A stretch of DNA of 35,880 bases from an uncultured Colwellia sp. GTDB lineage: Bacteria; Pseudomonadota; Gammaproteobacteria; Enterobacterales; Alteromonadaceae. Both the position numbers and the translations under genes were made by a program. Shown in pieces: positions 21,005 through 28,141 of this stretch (the first letter of the stretch is position 1; the number at the start of each line of letters is the position of its first letter). The notes under the pieces were generated by a model, which made no database searches, was not told the origin of the DNA, and saw nothing but the letters and a program-made list of their open reading frames with translations. The DNA is taken from positions 1 through 35,880 of the forward strand of contig CAJXUT010000007.1 of the NCBI GenBank assembly GCA_913061365.1, in the 5' to 3' direction.

Positions 21005-21850
21005 CTAGTTAATAATAGACGACATTTTACGGTTGAAAAGTTTAAAATAAACTTTCCATAATGTTTTTAATTGTTGTTTTGAACTTTGTTTCTTCCAATC
21101 ATTGAAAGGAATATTTTTCTGTTTTAAGTTACTTTCTATATTGGCATCAATATGGAACGCTTTGATTTTCTGCCAATCAATATCGCCATACCCAAGGAAG
21201 GTATTGGTTGCATTTTCAAAATGTATTATAGACATCCACATTCTTTTATTTTGCACAGGTAGCACTTTCTTAACTTTACTCCAGTGACCATGGCGTTTAC
21301 GAGACCACACAGTAACGAAATCATCAGATTTTTCGATTAAACTAATGAAAGGGTTATGAACATGTGAGCGCTTAGCAAATCGTACTACGGGCTCTATTTG
21401 GAGGGTATACCCGTCAATAAAGTCTATCGCCATAAAAGGCTGTTGGGCAAATTGCGCTTGAACCTCTTTCATATAATCTTTGTGTAAACAGTCATCGTTA
21501 TCCAACCTTGAAGTAATAAGATAAGGTTGATCTAATCGTTTAGCGACTTCTGATTTTATAGAAGGTAAATAAGCATTCATTCCGTCAATATAGATAGGTG
21601 TGAAATTACTAAATTCAGCTGCATATCTGTCTATTATAGTTCTGAATACTTGAGGTGTACTTATGTCGAAGAATACTAACCATGTAAAATTTAATTCAGT
21701 CTGATTTTTGATGGATGAATAGCAATAATTTTCAAATAACTCAAGTCTGTCCTCCATCCATTTGTCATCTAGCAATGGCTTATTACCATTGGCTTTTTCT
21801 AGGGCAGGATCTCGTAAATTAAAACGAGTAATTACAAAATGTTGGAACAT
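21005..21850 (-). CDS. Putative rhamnosyltransferase
   Basis: A 281-residue protein resembling the putative rhamnosyl transferase family (Pfam Rhamno_transf type). The start HFVITRFNLRDPALEKANG, DKWMEDRLELFENYCYSSIKNQTELNFTWLVFFD and the DxD-like motif SRLDNDDCLHKDYM are typical. The last suggests a GT-A fold with a metal-bound nucleotide sugar. The adjacent rmlACBD genes make dTDP-L-rhamnose, which supports rhamnose as donor sugar, but the acceptor is unknown. No signal peptide or membrane segment is visible; the tail is basic. Its gene is convergent with rmlD. Confidence 0.8.
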   Translation of the reverse strand: MFQHFVITRFNLRDPALEKANGNKPLLDDKWMEDRLELFENYCYSSIKNQTELNFTWLVFFDISTPQVFRTIIDRYAAEFSNFTPIYIDGMNAYLPSIKSEVAKRLDQPYLITSRLDNDDCLHKDYMKEVQAQFAQQPFMAIDFIDGYTLQIEPVVRFAKRSHVHNPFISLIEKSDDFVTVWSRKRHGHWSKVKKVLPVQNKRMWMSIIHFENATNTFLGYGDIDWQKIKAFHIDANIESNLKQKNIPFNDWKKQSSKQQLKTLWKVYFKLFNRKMSSIIN

Positions 21851-21934
21851 AAATCACCATGAATATGAAATGCCAGACGCGGAAAAATCGGACATTATAA
21901 TTATTAATAAAGGAAATTGTTTTTAAGTTATCAG

Positions 21935-23029
21935 CTAATTTTTAGCTAACATTTCTATAAAGTAAGCTTCCATTTTTTCAATTGTTTTATCATGCGACAT
22001 TTTTGTTTTAATTATTTCTGTTGCATTATCAGCGAGCTTGGTTAGTAATTGTCTATCTTGGTATAGCATTCTAATTTTTTCGGCAATCGCAGAAGCGTCA
22101 CCAATGGGAACAAGATAACCATTGAAACCATTTGTAATTGTTTCAACTACACCATCATTGGCAGAAGCAACAACAGGGGTGCCGTTAGAAAGTGCCTCTA
22201 AGACTGTTCGAGTTAAACCTTCTTTACTTAAGGATGGAAGAATTAGCAGTTCACAGCCTTTGGCAATTGCTGGAACGTCATTTCGAAAACCTGGCTGAAT
22301 GATACGTTCACTCATACCTGAATCTCTTATTTGAGTAATGAAAGGCTCTTGCTGTAATTTATCACCAACAAGTATTATTCTTAAATCGGTAATATCACTT
22401 AGTTCTTTTGCGGCTTCCAATAAAATATGTGTGCCTTTGTGCGTGCGTGGGCTGCCAACACATAGAATATTAAAGTAAGTATTGTCGCTACCTAATGATG
22501 CTAAATCAACACTAGGTTCTTTATACCAAGATAAATCATGTCCTTTATATATTGTTTGAACATTTGTCTTTATTGCTTTTCTTACTTTATCTTTAACATT
22601 AACTGTAACCGCACTTGAAACACAAATTACGCCGTTTATTCTAGGATGAAGCATGCAAAGATAATTACTAGGATCTGTTTTATACATACCGCCAGAAGTA
22701 CCGCGATAAGCAATCATTTTGGCTTTAGTTCCAACACAACCAAAAGCTGCATTAGGAATACCTTGTGATTCCGTCGCATAAACAATATCAATATCATGTT
22801 GTTTGATATACTGATTTACTTGCTTTATTACTTCCCAGCTATGCTTCTTAAGTGACTTTAATTCAATTACATTTAAGTTTTCTTGTTTATATTTTTCTAT
22901 GTATGCGTTGGTATCGCAAGTCATTATGGTGATTTCATGACCAAGTTTAGCTAAACCTATATAACACTCAGCTTCTGGACGTACAGCATTATAAGAACGT
23001 CCTCTATTGGGAATGATTAATATTTTCAT
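21935..23029 (-). CDS. Family 4 glycosyltransferase
   Basis: A 364-residue GT-B glycosyltransferase of the GT4 type. The N-terminal domain starts MKILIIPNRGRSYNAVRPEAE and contains IDIVYATESQGIPNAAF and RGTSGGMYKTDP. The C-terminal domain has ILCVGSPRTHKGTHILLEA, ILVGDKLQ, and the retaining-enzyme E-x7-E motif in SKEGLTRTVLEALSNGTPVVAS. I chose ATG 23029, which has AAGAG at good distance; an in-frame upstream start at 23077 would run into the end of the ygiM-like gene. It follows that gene by 10 bp and shares the block with the rhamnosyltransferase, so a role in assembling the same polysaccharide or a lipid-linked glycan is likely. Substrates are unknown. Confidence 0.88.
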   Translation of the reverse strand: MKILIIPNRGRSYNAVRPEAECYIGLAKLGHEITIMTCDTNAYIEKYKQENLNVIELKSLKKHSWEVIKQVNQYIKQHDIDIVYATESQGIPNAAFGCVGTKAKMIAYRGTSGGMYKTDPSNYLCMLHPRINGVICVSSAVTVNVKDKVRKAIKTNVQTIYKGHDLSWYKEPSVDLASLGSDNTYFNILCVGSPRTHKGTHILLEAAKELSDITDLRIILVGDKLQQEPFITQIRDSGMSERIIQPGFRNDVPAIAKGCELLILPSLSKEGLTRTVLEALSNGTPVVASANDGVVETITNGFNGYLVPIGDASAIAEKIRMLYQDRQLLTKLADNATEIIKTKMSHDKTIEKMEAYFIEMLAKN

Positions 23030-23039
23030 TGTTGTACTC

Positions 23040-23672
23040 TTAATTCCAGCTATCCATTGAAGTGCGACGACGAGCAAACAATCGAGGTAAAATTAAACCT
23101 AATAATAAACCAATGCCTAATACTATTGCACCATTATAAAAACGTTGTGTTAAAATTTTAGTGTCTTGATCTTTAACTTTGGTCAATGTTACTTTAAGTT
23201 GCTTCTCTACCTGTTGTAATTGAGTTAATAATTCTTTTTTATCTTTACTTAGAATGGCTACTGAGCTTTTTAATTGATTAACCTCACCATCAAGTTGATT
23301 GGTATATTCACTATTATTGGCAATTTTACCGTTAAGTTCAGCAACTACAAAGCGTAGGCCTGGTTTAGTGCTCAGGTATTTTTTCTCAACCCAGCTTACT
23401 CGATTTTTATTATCAACAATTTCACGGTAACCTTTTTCTGATTTACCTGTAACTCTTACTTCTGAACCTGCATTAATAGAGCCTAATATACGATAATTGG
23501 TACCGGGGCCAGCATGAATAAAGATAGATAAATTATCAATAATGAAACCTTTTTCATTTTTTTCTGTTTTATTTTCTTGTGCTTGGCTTGATATAACAAC
23601 ACAGAGAAAAATGGTAAAGCTAGTAAATATTTGCTTAATTTTTTGTTTTGCGGCCTTAGAAAAAATCTTCAT
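23040..23672 (-). CDS. ygiM: SH3b-domain membrane protein, YgiM-like
   Basis: A 210-residue TIGR04211-type (YgiM) protein. A signal peptide (about residues 1-32) leads into a bacterial SH3 domain (about 42-105: DNLSIFIHAGPGTNYRILGSINAGSEV, then GYREIVDNKNRVSWVEKKYL). A coiled-coil region follows (about 112-170), then one C-terminal membrane helix (GAIVLGIGLLLGLILPRLF) and a basic RRR stop-transfer. The SH3b domain should lie in the periplasm, probably binding peptidoglycan. E. coli YgiM has the same size and layout. It is divergent from the triphosphatase gene; the GT4 gene follows 10 bp downstream, so the two may be co-transcribed. Confidence 0.9.
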   Translation of the reverse strand: MKIFSKAAKQKIKQIFTSFTIFLCVVISSQAQENKTEKNEKGFIIDNLSIFIHAGPGTNYRILGSINAGSEVRVTGKSEKGYREIVDNKNRVSWVEKKYLSTKPGLRFVVAELNGKIANNSEYTNQLDGEVNQLKSSVAILSKDKKELLTQLQQVEKQLKVTLTKVKDQDTKILTQRFYNGAIVLGIGLLLGLILPRLFARRRTSMDSWN

Positions 23673-23817
23673 GAAATAACCATTGAATAAATAAACTATT
23701 GAAGATCAGATATTATGTGTTTGACGCTTTGATAGCAAGTTAAGATTGAGTATCGAGCCTTACTGAGTGTATGCTGTTAGTGACTGAATCATGTGATAAA
23801 AATGAAGCTTATAAAAA

Positions 23818-24471
23818 ATGACCACAGAGATAGAGCTGAAGTACCTTTTGCCAGCGGCAGAAGAAGGAAATAGTGCCATTGCAAATAGAATAACTGAAAT
23901 GTTAAATGCACAAGAAAAATTATTTGTATTTGAGAAAAAACAGTTAAATGATAATTACTTTGATACTAAAGATTTTGTGTTAAGAAAATTAGATATTGGG
24001 TTAAGAATAAGAGAAAAAAATCAAGAATATGAAGAAACAATTAAAACAGCAGGAAAAGTAACAGGGTGCTTACACCAAAGGCCAGAATATAATGTGGCTC
24101 TTAAGACAAACCAGTTAAACTTGCTTTTGTTCCCAAAAGCTATTTGGCCAACAAAACTTAATTTATCTGAGTTACAGCAAAGATTACATACTATCTTTAA
24201 TGTGAACTTTACTCGCCAAACATGGTTAATTACTCAAGAAGAGAGTGTCATAGAATTAGCTTATGATAATGGTGGTATTTCTACTTTATCGAATAAAACC
24301 TCATTAAAAGTACATGAACTAGAAATAGAGTTAATTCGAGGTGATAAAGAAATGCTCTATATATTAGCTGAGCAATTAAAGGTTATAATTCAAATGGAAC
24401 CCGGTAAGTTAAGTAAAGCAGCTAGAGGCTACGCTTTATACAATAAAAGAGATTGTTACAGTGCTAATTAA
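23818..24471 (+). CDS. CYTH-domain inorganic triphosphatase, YgiF-like without CHAD
   Basis: A 217-residue CYTH domain protein. The diagnostic ExExK motif is at the start (TEIELKYLL; E4, E6, K8), with RKLDIGLRIREK and later acidic/basic strands (VHELEIELIRGD and KLSKAARGYALY) completing the tunnel fold that binds triphosphate and divalent metal. E. coli YgiF (433 aa) hydrolyses inorganic triphosphate and has an additional C-terminal CHAD domain; here the protein ends after CYTH. It is divergent from ygiM and overlaps the L,D-transpeptidase gene by 11 bp. In E. coli ygiF is next to glnE; here 7.7 kb of other genes separates them. Confidence 0.88.
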   Translation: MTTEIELKYLLPAAEEGNSAIANRITEMLNAQEKLFVFEKKQLNDNYFDTKDFVLRKLDIGLRIREKNQEYEETIKTAGKVTGCLHQRPEYNVALKTNQLNLLLFPKAIWPTKLNLSELQQRLHTIFNVNFTRQTWLITQEESVIELAYDNGGISTLSNKTSLKVHELEIELIRGDKEMLYILAEQLKVIIQMEPGKLSKAARGYALYNKRDCYSAN

Positions 24472-25375
24472 AAGAAAACTTTTAAATAATTTTACGTATT
24501 TTAGCTTTATCATCGTAATTATTTTTGGTTCTTCAGTGTATGCCACAGAATATGATTTACCAACGCAAGGTTTTCGGCTTATTGGGCATGATCAAAATCA
24601 TCAGGTAGTAAAGGGTGATTATTTTCAAAAAATTGCGGAGCAGTACAATGTAGGTTTTTTGGCATTAATGGCTGCAAATCCTAATACAGACCCATTTTTA
24701 CCTAAGGTTGATAGCGATATTGTTATTCCTAGTGCAATGTTATTACCTTATGTTAAACGGGAAGGAATAGTCATTAATTTACCTGAGTTACGAATGTACT
24801 ACTTTTTACCGGAAGTAAACAAAGTACATGTTTTCCCTGTGGGGATAGGAAGAGATGGCTTAGCTACACCAAAAGCTACAAGCTATATTAGTAGTAAAAG
24901 AAAAGACCCTATTTGGCGACCAACTGATGAAATGCGTCAACGGTATTTCGACGAACATGGAAAACATTTAGCTAAAGAAGTTCCCCCTGGGCCTAATAAC
25001 CCTTTTGGCAAATATGCATTACGGTTAGGGACTAGTGAATACTTAATTCATGGGACTAATCAACGTTTTGGCATTGGTATGCGAGCTAGTTCAGGCTGTA
25101 TCCGTATGTTTGATGATGATATTAAGTGGTTGTTTGAAAATATACCTTTAAATACGAAAGTACGTATTATTGAGCAGCCAGTTAAGATGTCGTATGAAGA
25201 TAGAGGTAGGCGGTTAATTGAGATACATTCACCGTTAACAGTGAACAATACTACTCAGAAAAACACAATTACATCATCGATAAAGCAATTTATTGGCGAA
25301 GGTGATACTGCTTGGCAACAATTAATCCCTATGTTTGATAAACCACAAGGATTAATTATTGAATTGGAACAATAG
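24461..25375 (+). CDS. L,D-transpeptidase (YkuD domain) with LysM
   Basis: A 304-residue periplasmic enzyme of the ErfK/YbiS/YcfS/YnhG group. A signal peptide (FTYFSFIIVIIFGSSVYA) precedes a LysM-like segment (HQVVKGDYFQKIAEQYNVGFLALMAANP, residues 48-74 in part) and a YkuD catalytic domain (about 100-240) with HGT (His197) and the catalytic S-x-G-C-I-R motif at Cys213. Members either attach Lpp to peptidoglycan or form 3-3 crosslinks. The convergent neighbour is an Lpp-like lipoprotein, which favours the Lpp-linking role. The GTG at 24461 lies within the triphosphatase gene (11-bp overlap), with AGAGA eight bases upstream, implying translational coupling. Confidence 0.93.
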   Translation: MLIKRKLLNNFTYFSFIIVIIFGSSVYATEYDLPTQGFRLIGHDQNHQVVKGDYFQKIAEQYNVGFLALMAANPNTDPFLPKVDSDIVIPSAMLLPYVKREGIVINLPELRMYYFLPEVNKVHVFPVGIGRDGLATPKATSYISSKRKDPIWRPTDEMRQRYFDEHGKHLAKEVPPGPNNPFGKYALRLGTSEYLIHGTNQRFGIGMRASSGCIRMFDDDIKWLFENIPLNTKVRIIEQPVKMSYEDRGRRLIEIHSPLTVNNTTQKNTITSSIKQFIGEGDTAWQQLIPMFDKPQGLIIELEQ

Positions 25376-25379
25376 TTAT

Positions 25380-25655
25380 TTACTTTTTATATGAAGCAAC
25401 AACGTTATCAATGCGCTCATTTGCTTTACTTGCATTTTCAGCGGCTTGTTCTGCTGCTCTCTTAGCCGCTTGAGCTTTGTTGCTTGTTGATTGCTGTTCA
25501 GCTTTAAGTGATGAAACGTCGCTTGATAGTGAATCTACTTTATTAGATAAACCAGCAATACTTGCTTCTAAACTTTCCGTATTTGCACAAGCAGTTAAAC
25601 CTAATGCAAAGCTAACAGTAAGTACGCTTTTTAAAATTGATTTTTGTCTTAACAT
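25380..25655 (-). CDS. lpp: Lpp-like major outer-membrane lipoprotein
   Basis: A 91-residue Braun-type lipoprotein. MLRQKSILKSVLTVSFALGL leads to the lipobox L-T-A-C, with lipidation expected at Cys23. The mature part is a heptad-patterned helix rich in Ser, Ala and Lys (SLEASIAGLSNKVDSLSSDV, then AAKRAAEQAAENASKANERI), expected to trimerise. It ends SYKK, giving a C-terminal Lys suitable for linkage to peptidoglycan by an L,D-transpeptidase. I chose ATG 25655, which has AGGGAT upstream; an in-frame ATG at 25685 would add ten residues before the signal peptide. The stop is four bases from the stop of the convergent transpeptidase gene. Confidence 0.88.
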   Translation of the reverse strand: MLRQKSILKSVLTVSFALGLTACANTESLEASIAGLSNKVDSLSSDVSSLKAEQQSTSNKAQAAKRAAEQAAENASKANERIDNVVASYKK

Positions 25656-25746
25656 AGTGATATCCCTAGAGTTGTGTTTATTCATGTTAAAGAATAGTAT
25701 GACACAACTAAGACTATTTTTACAAAGTTCAATTTAATGGGTTTTC

Positions 25747-26109
25747 TTATTTGTTGGTTATATTGACAGAGTCAATGAGCTCTTCCATTAATTTTCTTTT
25801 TATATCAAGTTGTTGCTCTGCTTCTAATCCATATTTTTGGGCTAATATTTCATAGTCACTCAGTGCCAAACTAACGGTAAGACGAGGGCGCTTGGGGCGC
25901 TTATTAATAGGTAGGCCTAAAATATCACGGATTTGATCGGATGGACTAAGACCTGCATCAAGCGCTTGTTTTCGAATTGATAACTGAATTTTTTCATCCA
26001 TATCAAAAGCTACTTGTACAGCTTTCATCGCTTTTACAGAAGATTGCCATTTATCGGGGATTTTTCTATCTTTTTTGCTTTTGACTTCGGAAGTATTAAC
26101 TTTTGTCAT
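25747..26109 (-). CDS. Unknown 120-residue protein, possibly with two ribbon-helix-helix-like units
   Basis: I do not recognise a named family. The protein is soluble, basic at its N-terminus and lacks a signal peptide. Two similar units are visible: residues 31-67 (VQVAFDMDEK, then helix IQLSIRKQALDAGL and SPSDQIRDILGLP) and 76-113 (RLTVSLALSDYEILAQKYGL and an acidic/basic helix). Each is a short strand plus two helices, like ribbon-helix-helix DNA-binding folds. A basic KRPKRPR linker lies between them. It is the last gene of the yjfI-yjfJ-yjfK-like unit, 15 bp after the previous gene, with GAGAATAAG before the ATG. It might regulate the palindromes in front of the two Yjf units, or simply be a protein partner. 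Function is a guess; presence as a real gene is well supported. Confidence 0.75.
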   Translation of the reverse strand: MTKVNTSEVKSKKDRKIPDKWQSSVKAMKAVQVAFDMDEKIQLSIRKQALDAGLSPSDQIRDILGLPINKRPKRPRLTVSLALSDYEILAQKYGLEAEQQLDIKRKLMEELIDSVNITNK

Positions 26110-26124
26110 CTTATTCTCTCAGTC

Positions 26125-26766
26125 TTAACTTGCAGGATACATATCAATAATATCAGTTAGTGGTCTGAACAAAGTTAAAAAAACATCAGTATCGCCGTCT
26201 TGCCATACTTCAATATCTAAACCTTTACTCTGATCTTCATTATATAAGGCATATAATTCAAATTGCTCGCCACAATCTTTGCCTTCATAAGCCGAAAGGT
26301 CGACACTTCGATGATCTTTTCGATGAAAGTAACCAACTTTTGCAAAAGTATTTTGTTGATACTGTTCACTACTCCATGTTGAAGTTATGTCATTGTCACC
26401 TTGACGATTTAAAAAAGCCTGTCCTGGCTCATCAAATACTTCTGAAAAACTATCGAGGTCGAATAATTCTTCCACATCAGTGTGTTCAATCTTTAATGAG
26501 AATTTTAATTCTGTGGTGTCATCAATTTCTAGAGATAAAAAAACAGCTTGTTCATTAGTACCTTGTAAAGCCCACTCTGTTTGTGTGTTATGTTCATATT
26601 CATAACTATTGACCGCAGTAACTTGAAATTGCTGAGCTCGTAATGCTTGGGGTAAAGCAAAACTATCTGTCAATATTATAATATCGCCAACTAAAAGTTG
26701 GTTAACGTGGGTTAATTTACGTTCTGCTTGTGACTCTTTATTAAATATATTTTTAAAAAAGCTCAT
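26125..26766 (-). CDS. YjfK-like protein (DUF2491/DUF4178-type)
   Basis: A 213-residue acidic cytoplasmic protein without signal peptide. It begins MSFFKNIFNK, similar in style to the short amphipathic start of the neighbouring PspA protein, then LTHVNQLLVGDIIILTDSFALP, a beta-rich region with EWALQGTNEQAVFLSLEID, and an acidic C-terminal half (DIEVWQDGDTDVFLTLFRPL). By length and place directly after yjfJ it corresponds to E. coli YjfK; I cannot separate a DUF2491 from a DUF4178 assignment by eye. It lies 82 bp after yjfJ, with a perfect 13-bp hairpin in that gap, and 15 bp before the unknown 120-residue gene. GAGATAGAT precedes the ATG. Confidence 0.72.
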   Translation of the reverse strand: MSFFKNIFNKESQAERKLTHVNQLLVGDIIILTDSFALPQALRAQQFQVTAVNSYEYEHNTQTEWALQGTNEQAVFLSLEIDDTTELKFSLKIEHTDVEELFDLDSFSEVFDEPGQAFLNRQGDNDITSTWSSEQYQQNTFAKVGYFHRKDHRSVDLSAYEGKDCGEQFELYALYNEDQSKGLDIEVWQDGDTDVFLTLFRPLTDIIDMYPAS

Positions 26767-26802
26767 TATCTATCTCAATTTACGCATAAGTTGATGTGAA
26801 AT

Positions 26803-26832
26803 AAGTAGCAAGTTACTCATAACTTGCTACTT
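26803..26832 (-). terminator. Perfect hairpin between the pspA-like and yjfK-like genes
   Basis: AAGTAGCAAGTTA (26803-26815), loop CTCA, TAACTTGCTACTT (26820-26832): a 13-bp perfect stem. On the minus-strand transcript it is followed only by ATTTCAC, so it is probably a weak terminator or an RNA-stability element lowering expression of downstream genes relative to pspA. Confidence 0.6.
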
Positions 26833-26848
26833 AAATAGTCACACTTTA

Positions 26849-27538
26849 TTACTTCTGCTTGGCTTTAATACGATCAAGTACTGAGTTAGCACTATTTTCT
26901 TGTGATCCAATTCCAGCAGCTTTTAATTGTGCAGTTAATGATGAATCAGAGTTTTCAGATTCAAGTATTTCAGCCGCTTTCATTTTGTCATCAAACTTTT
27001 GCTGTTTAGCTTTAATTCGTTCTAAAGAGTCTTTAGCACTCAATAATTTTGAGTTACTTGATGAAAAATTATCCGTAATAGCAGAAGTCGCTTTTTGTAC
27101 GCTTTCTGTTGTTTTTACCATAGACAATTGACGTTTATGCTCAGTGACTTGACGTTCACTTTTCTTGACCAACTCTTTAAGTCTGTCTGCATTGCCACTG
27201 AAACTACTAAGTGCTTGTTGTTGAGCAGCTAAGTCGTTTTCTAAAGTAGAAATTTTTTCAGCAACTGCTAATGCGAGTGTCTCATCACCTTTTTCTAAAG
27301 CTTGAGCAACATAACCTTCATGTTCAGTTATTTCACGTTGTAAACGAGTTACTTCACGATCGGCAGACATTTGTTCTGCCATAACACCGGTTAAGTCACG
27401 TTTTGCTTTAGTTAAGTGATTCTCAGCATCACGAATTTCTTGTTCAAAAATACGGGTAGCATTTGCATCTACAATGGCTTCACCAGCTTCTGAAGCACCA
27501 CCACGAATTGCGGTCATAATCTTTTTAAATATACTCAT
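26849..27538 (-). CDS. yjfJ: PspA/IM30 family protein, YjfJ-like
   Basis: A 229-residue PspA/IM30 (ESCRT-III-like) protein. The short N-terminal helix MSIFKKIMTAIRGGASEAGEAI may bind membrane. A long coiled coil follows (about residues 30-150; AENHLTKAKRDLTGVMAEQM, REITEHEGYVAQALEKGD), then a further helical part (LLSAKDSLERIKAKQQKFDDKM) ending with SVLDRIKAKQK, as in YjfJ-type members. PspA proteins stabilise stressed inner membrane. No pspF, pspB or pspC is nearby. The neighbours are yjfI and a yjfK-like gene, so this is the Yjf-type paralogue and not the classical Psp response. TAGGAGAAA before the ATG is a strong ribosome site. Confidence 0.93.
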   Translation of the reverse strand: MSIFKKIMTAIRGGASEAGEAIVDANATRIFEQEIRDAENHLTKAKRDLTGVMAEQMSADREVTRLQREITEHEGYVAQALEKGDETLALAVAEKISTLENDLAAQQQALSSFSGNADRLKELVKKSERQVTEHKRQLSMVKTTESVQKATSAITDNFSSSNSKLLSAKDSLERIKAKQQKFDDKMKAAEILESENSDSSLTAQLKAAGIGSQENSANSVLDRIKAKQK

Positions 27539-27596
27539 TTTTTTCTCCTAATAAGATGACATCTTAGTTTAATTTCTTGGTCGTAATTTGTACGAC

Positions 27597-28010
27597 TTAA
27601 AGCAAGTAGTCACTCATATCATCAATTACTTCTATGGCATTATTACTTAATACTGCCAATTCATGTTCAATATCATCAAACGTTGAGTTGATAGATAATG
27701 CACCGAAAACTACATATTTATCACCAATTTTTGAAAAGGACGATAAAGGCATTGGAATGTTCATTTCTAACATGCTCTCATGCATGGTATTTACACATTC
27801 AGTTTTTACTTCTTCAGAACCCCAGAGGTAGCTGATACATAAAATTTGGTCATCGGTTACCGATAGAAATATAGGTAATTCTTCTCGGCCTAGTAGTGTT
27901 ATTTGTAATACATCGACTTCACCAGAGATTGGTTGACAGTCAAAGTCCATTCCAGTTTCTGAATTGTCGGCCAAACTATTCAAATGATCGGCTATAGTAT
28001 GAATATTCAT
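27597..28010 (-). CDS. yjfI: YjfI-like DUF2170 protein
   Basis: A 137-residue soluble protein of the YjfI/DUF2170 type (E. coli YjfI is about the same size). Visible parts are MNIHTIADHLNSLADN, VDVLQITLLGREELPIFLSVTDDQIL, CISYLWGSEEVKTE and ALSINSTFDDIEHELAVLSNNAIEVIDDM. YjfI is regularly encoded next to the PspA paralogue YjfJ; its biochemical role is not established. ATG 28010 is chosen because AGGA is six bases upstream. A longer in-frame start at 28073 would place two palindromic operators inside the coding region. First gene of the unit; pspA-like yjfJ follows 58 bp downstream. Confidence 0.88.
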   Translation of the reverse strand: MNIHTIADHLNSLADNSETGMDFDCQPISGEVDVLQITLLGREELPIFLSVTDDQILCISYLWGSEEVKTECVNTMHESMLEMNIPMPLSSFSKIGDKYVVFGALSINSTFDDIEHELAVLSNNAIEVIDDMSDYLL

Positions 28011-28039
28011 GTATTTCCTATCCTTATCAAAAATATATA

Positions 28040-28054
28040 TGACATAATATGTCA
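28040..28054. promoter_or_regulatory. Palindromic operator copy 1, before yjfI
   Basis: TGACATA-A-TATGTCA, a perfect 15-base palindrome just downstream of the predicted yjfI transcription start (about 28057). The same sequence recurs at 28075-28091 and 32107-32121. Confidence 0.75.
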
Positions 28055-28058
28055 GCGT

Positions 28059-28072
28059 TGTTAAATTTAACA
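28059..28072. promoter_or_regulatory. AT-rich palindrome over the yjfI -10 region
   Basis: TGTTAAATTTAACA is a perfect 14-base palindrome lying between the two TGACATA operators and covering the predicted -10 (TAAATT on the minus strand, 28069-28064). It may be a site for a second regulator. Confidence 0.45.
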
Positions 28073-28091
28073 CCTTGACATATTATGTCAA
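28064..28091 (-). promoter_or_regulatory. Promoter of the yjfI unit
   Basis: On the minus strand, a perfect -35 TTGACA (28091-28086) and -10 TAAATT (28069-28064) are separated by 16 bp. The -35 is part of operator copy 2, so a protein bound there would compete with RNA polymerase. Confidence 0.6.
28075..28091. promoter_or_regulatory. Palindromic operator copy 2, over the yjfI -35
   Basis: TTGACATA-T-TATGTCAA, a perfect 17-base palindrome with centre at 28083, 36 bp from the centre of copy 1. Confidence 0.75.
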
Positions 28092-28141
28092 GCTCTTTTT
28101 GTTTTCTATGTAAGTTTTTTATTTACTATTTATAAAAGGGG

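Noticed and set aside
28011-28073. Longer N-terminus for the YjfI-like protein
   Set aside because: It would place an operator palindrome and the -10 region in coding sequence; ATG 28010 has a good ribosome site and matches family length.
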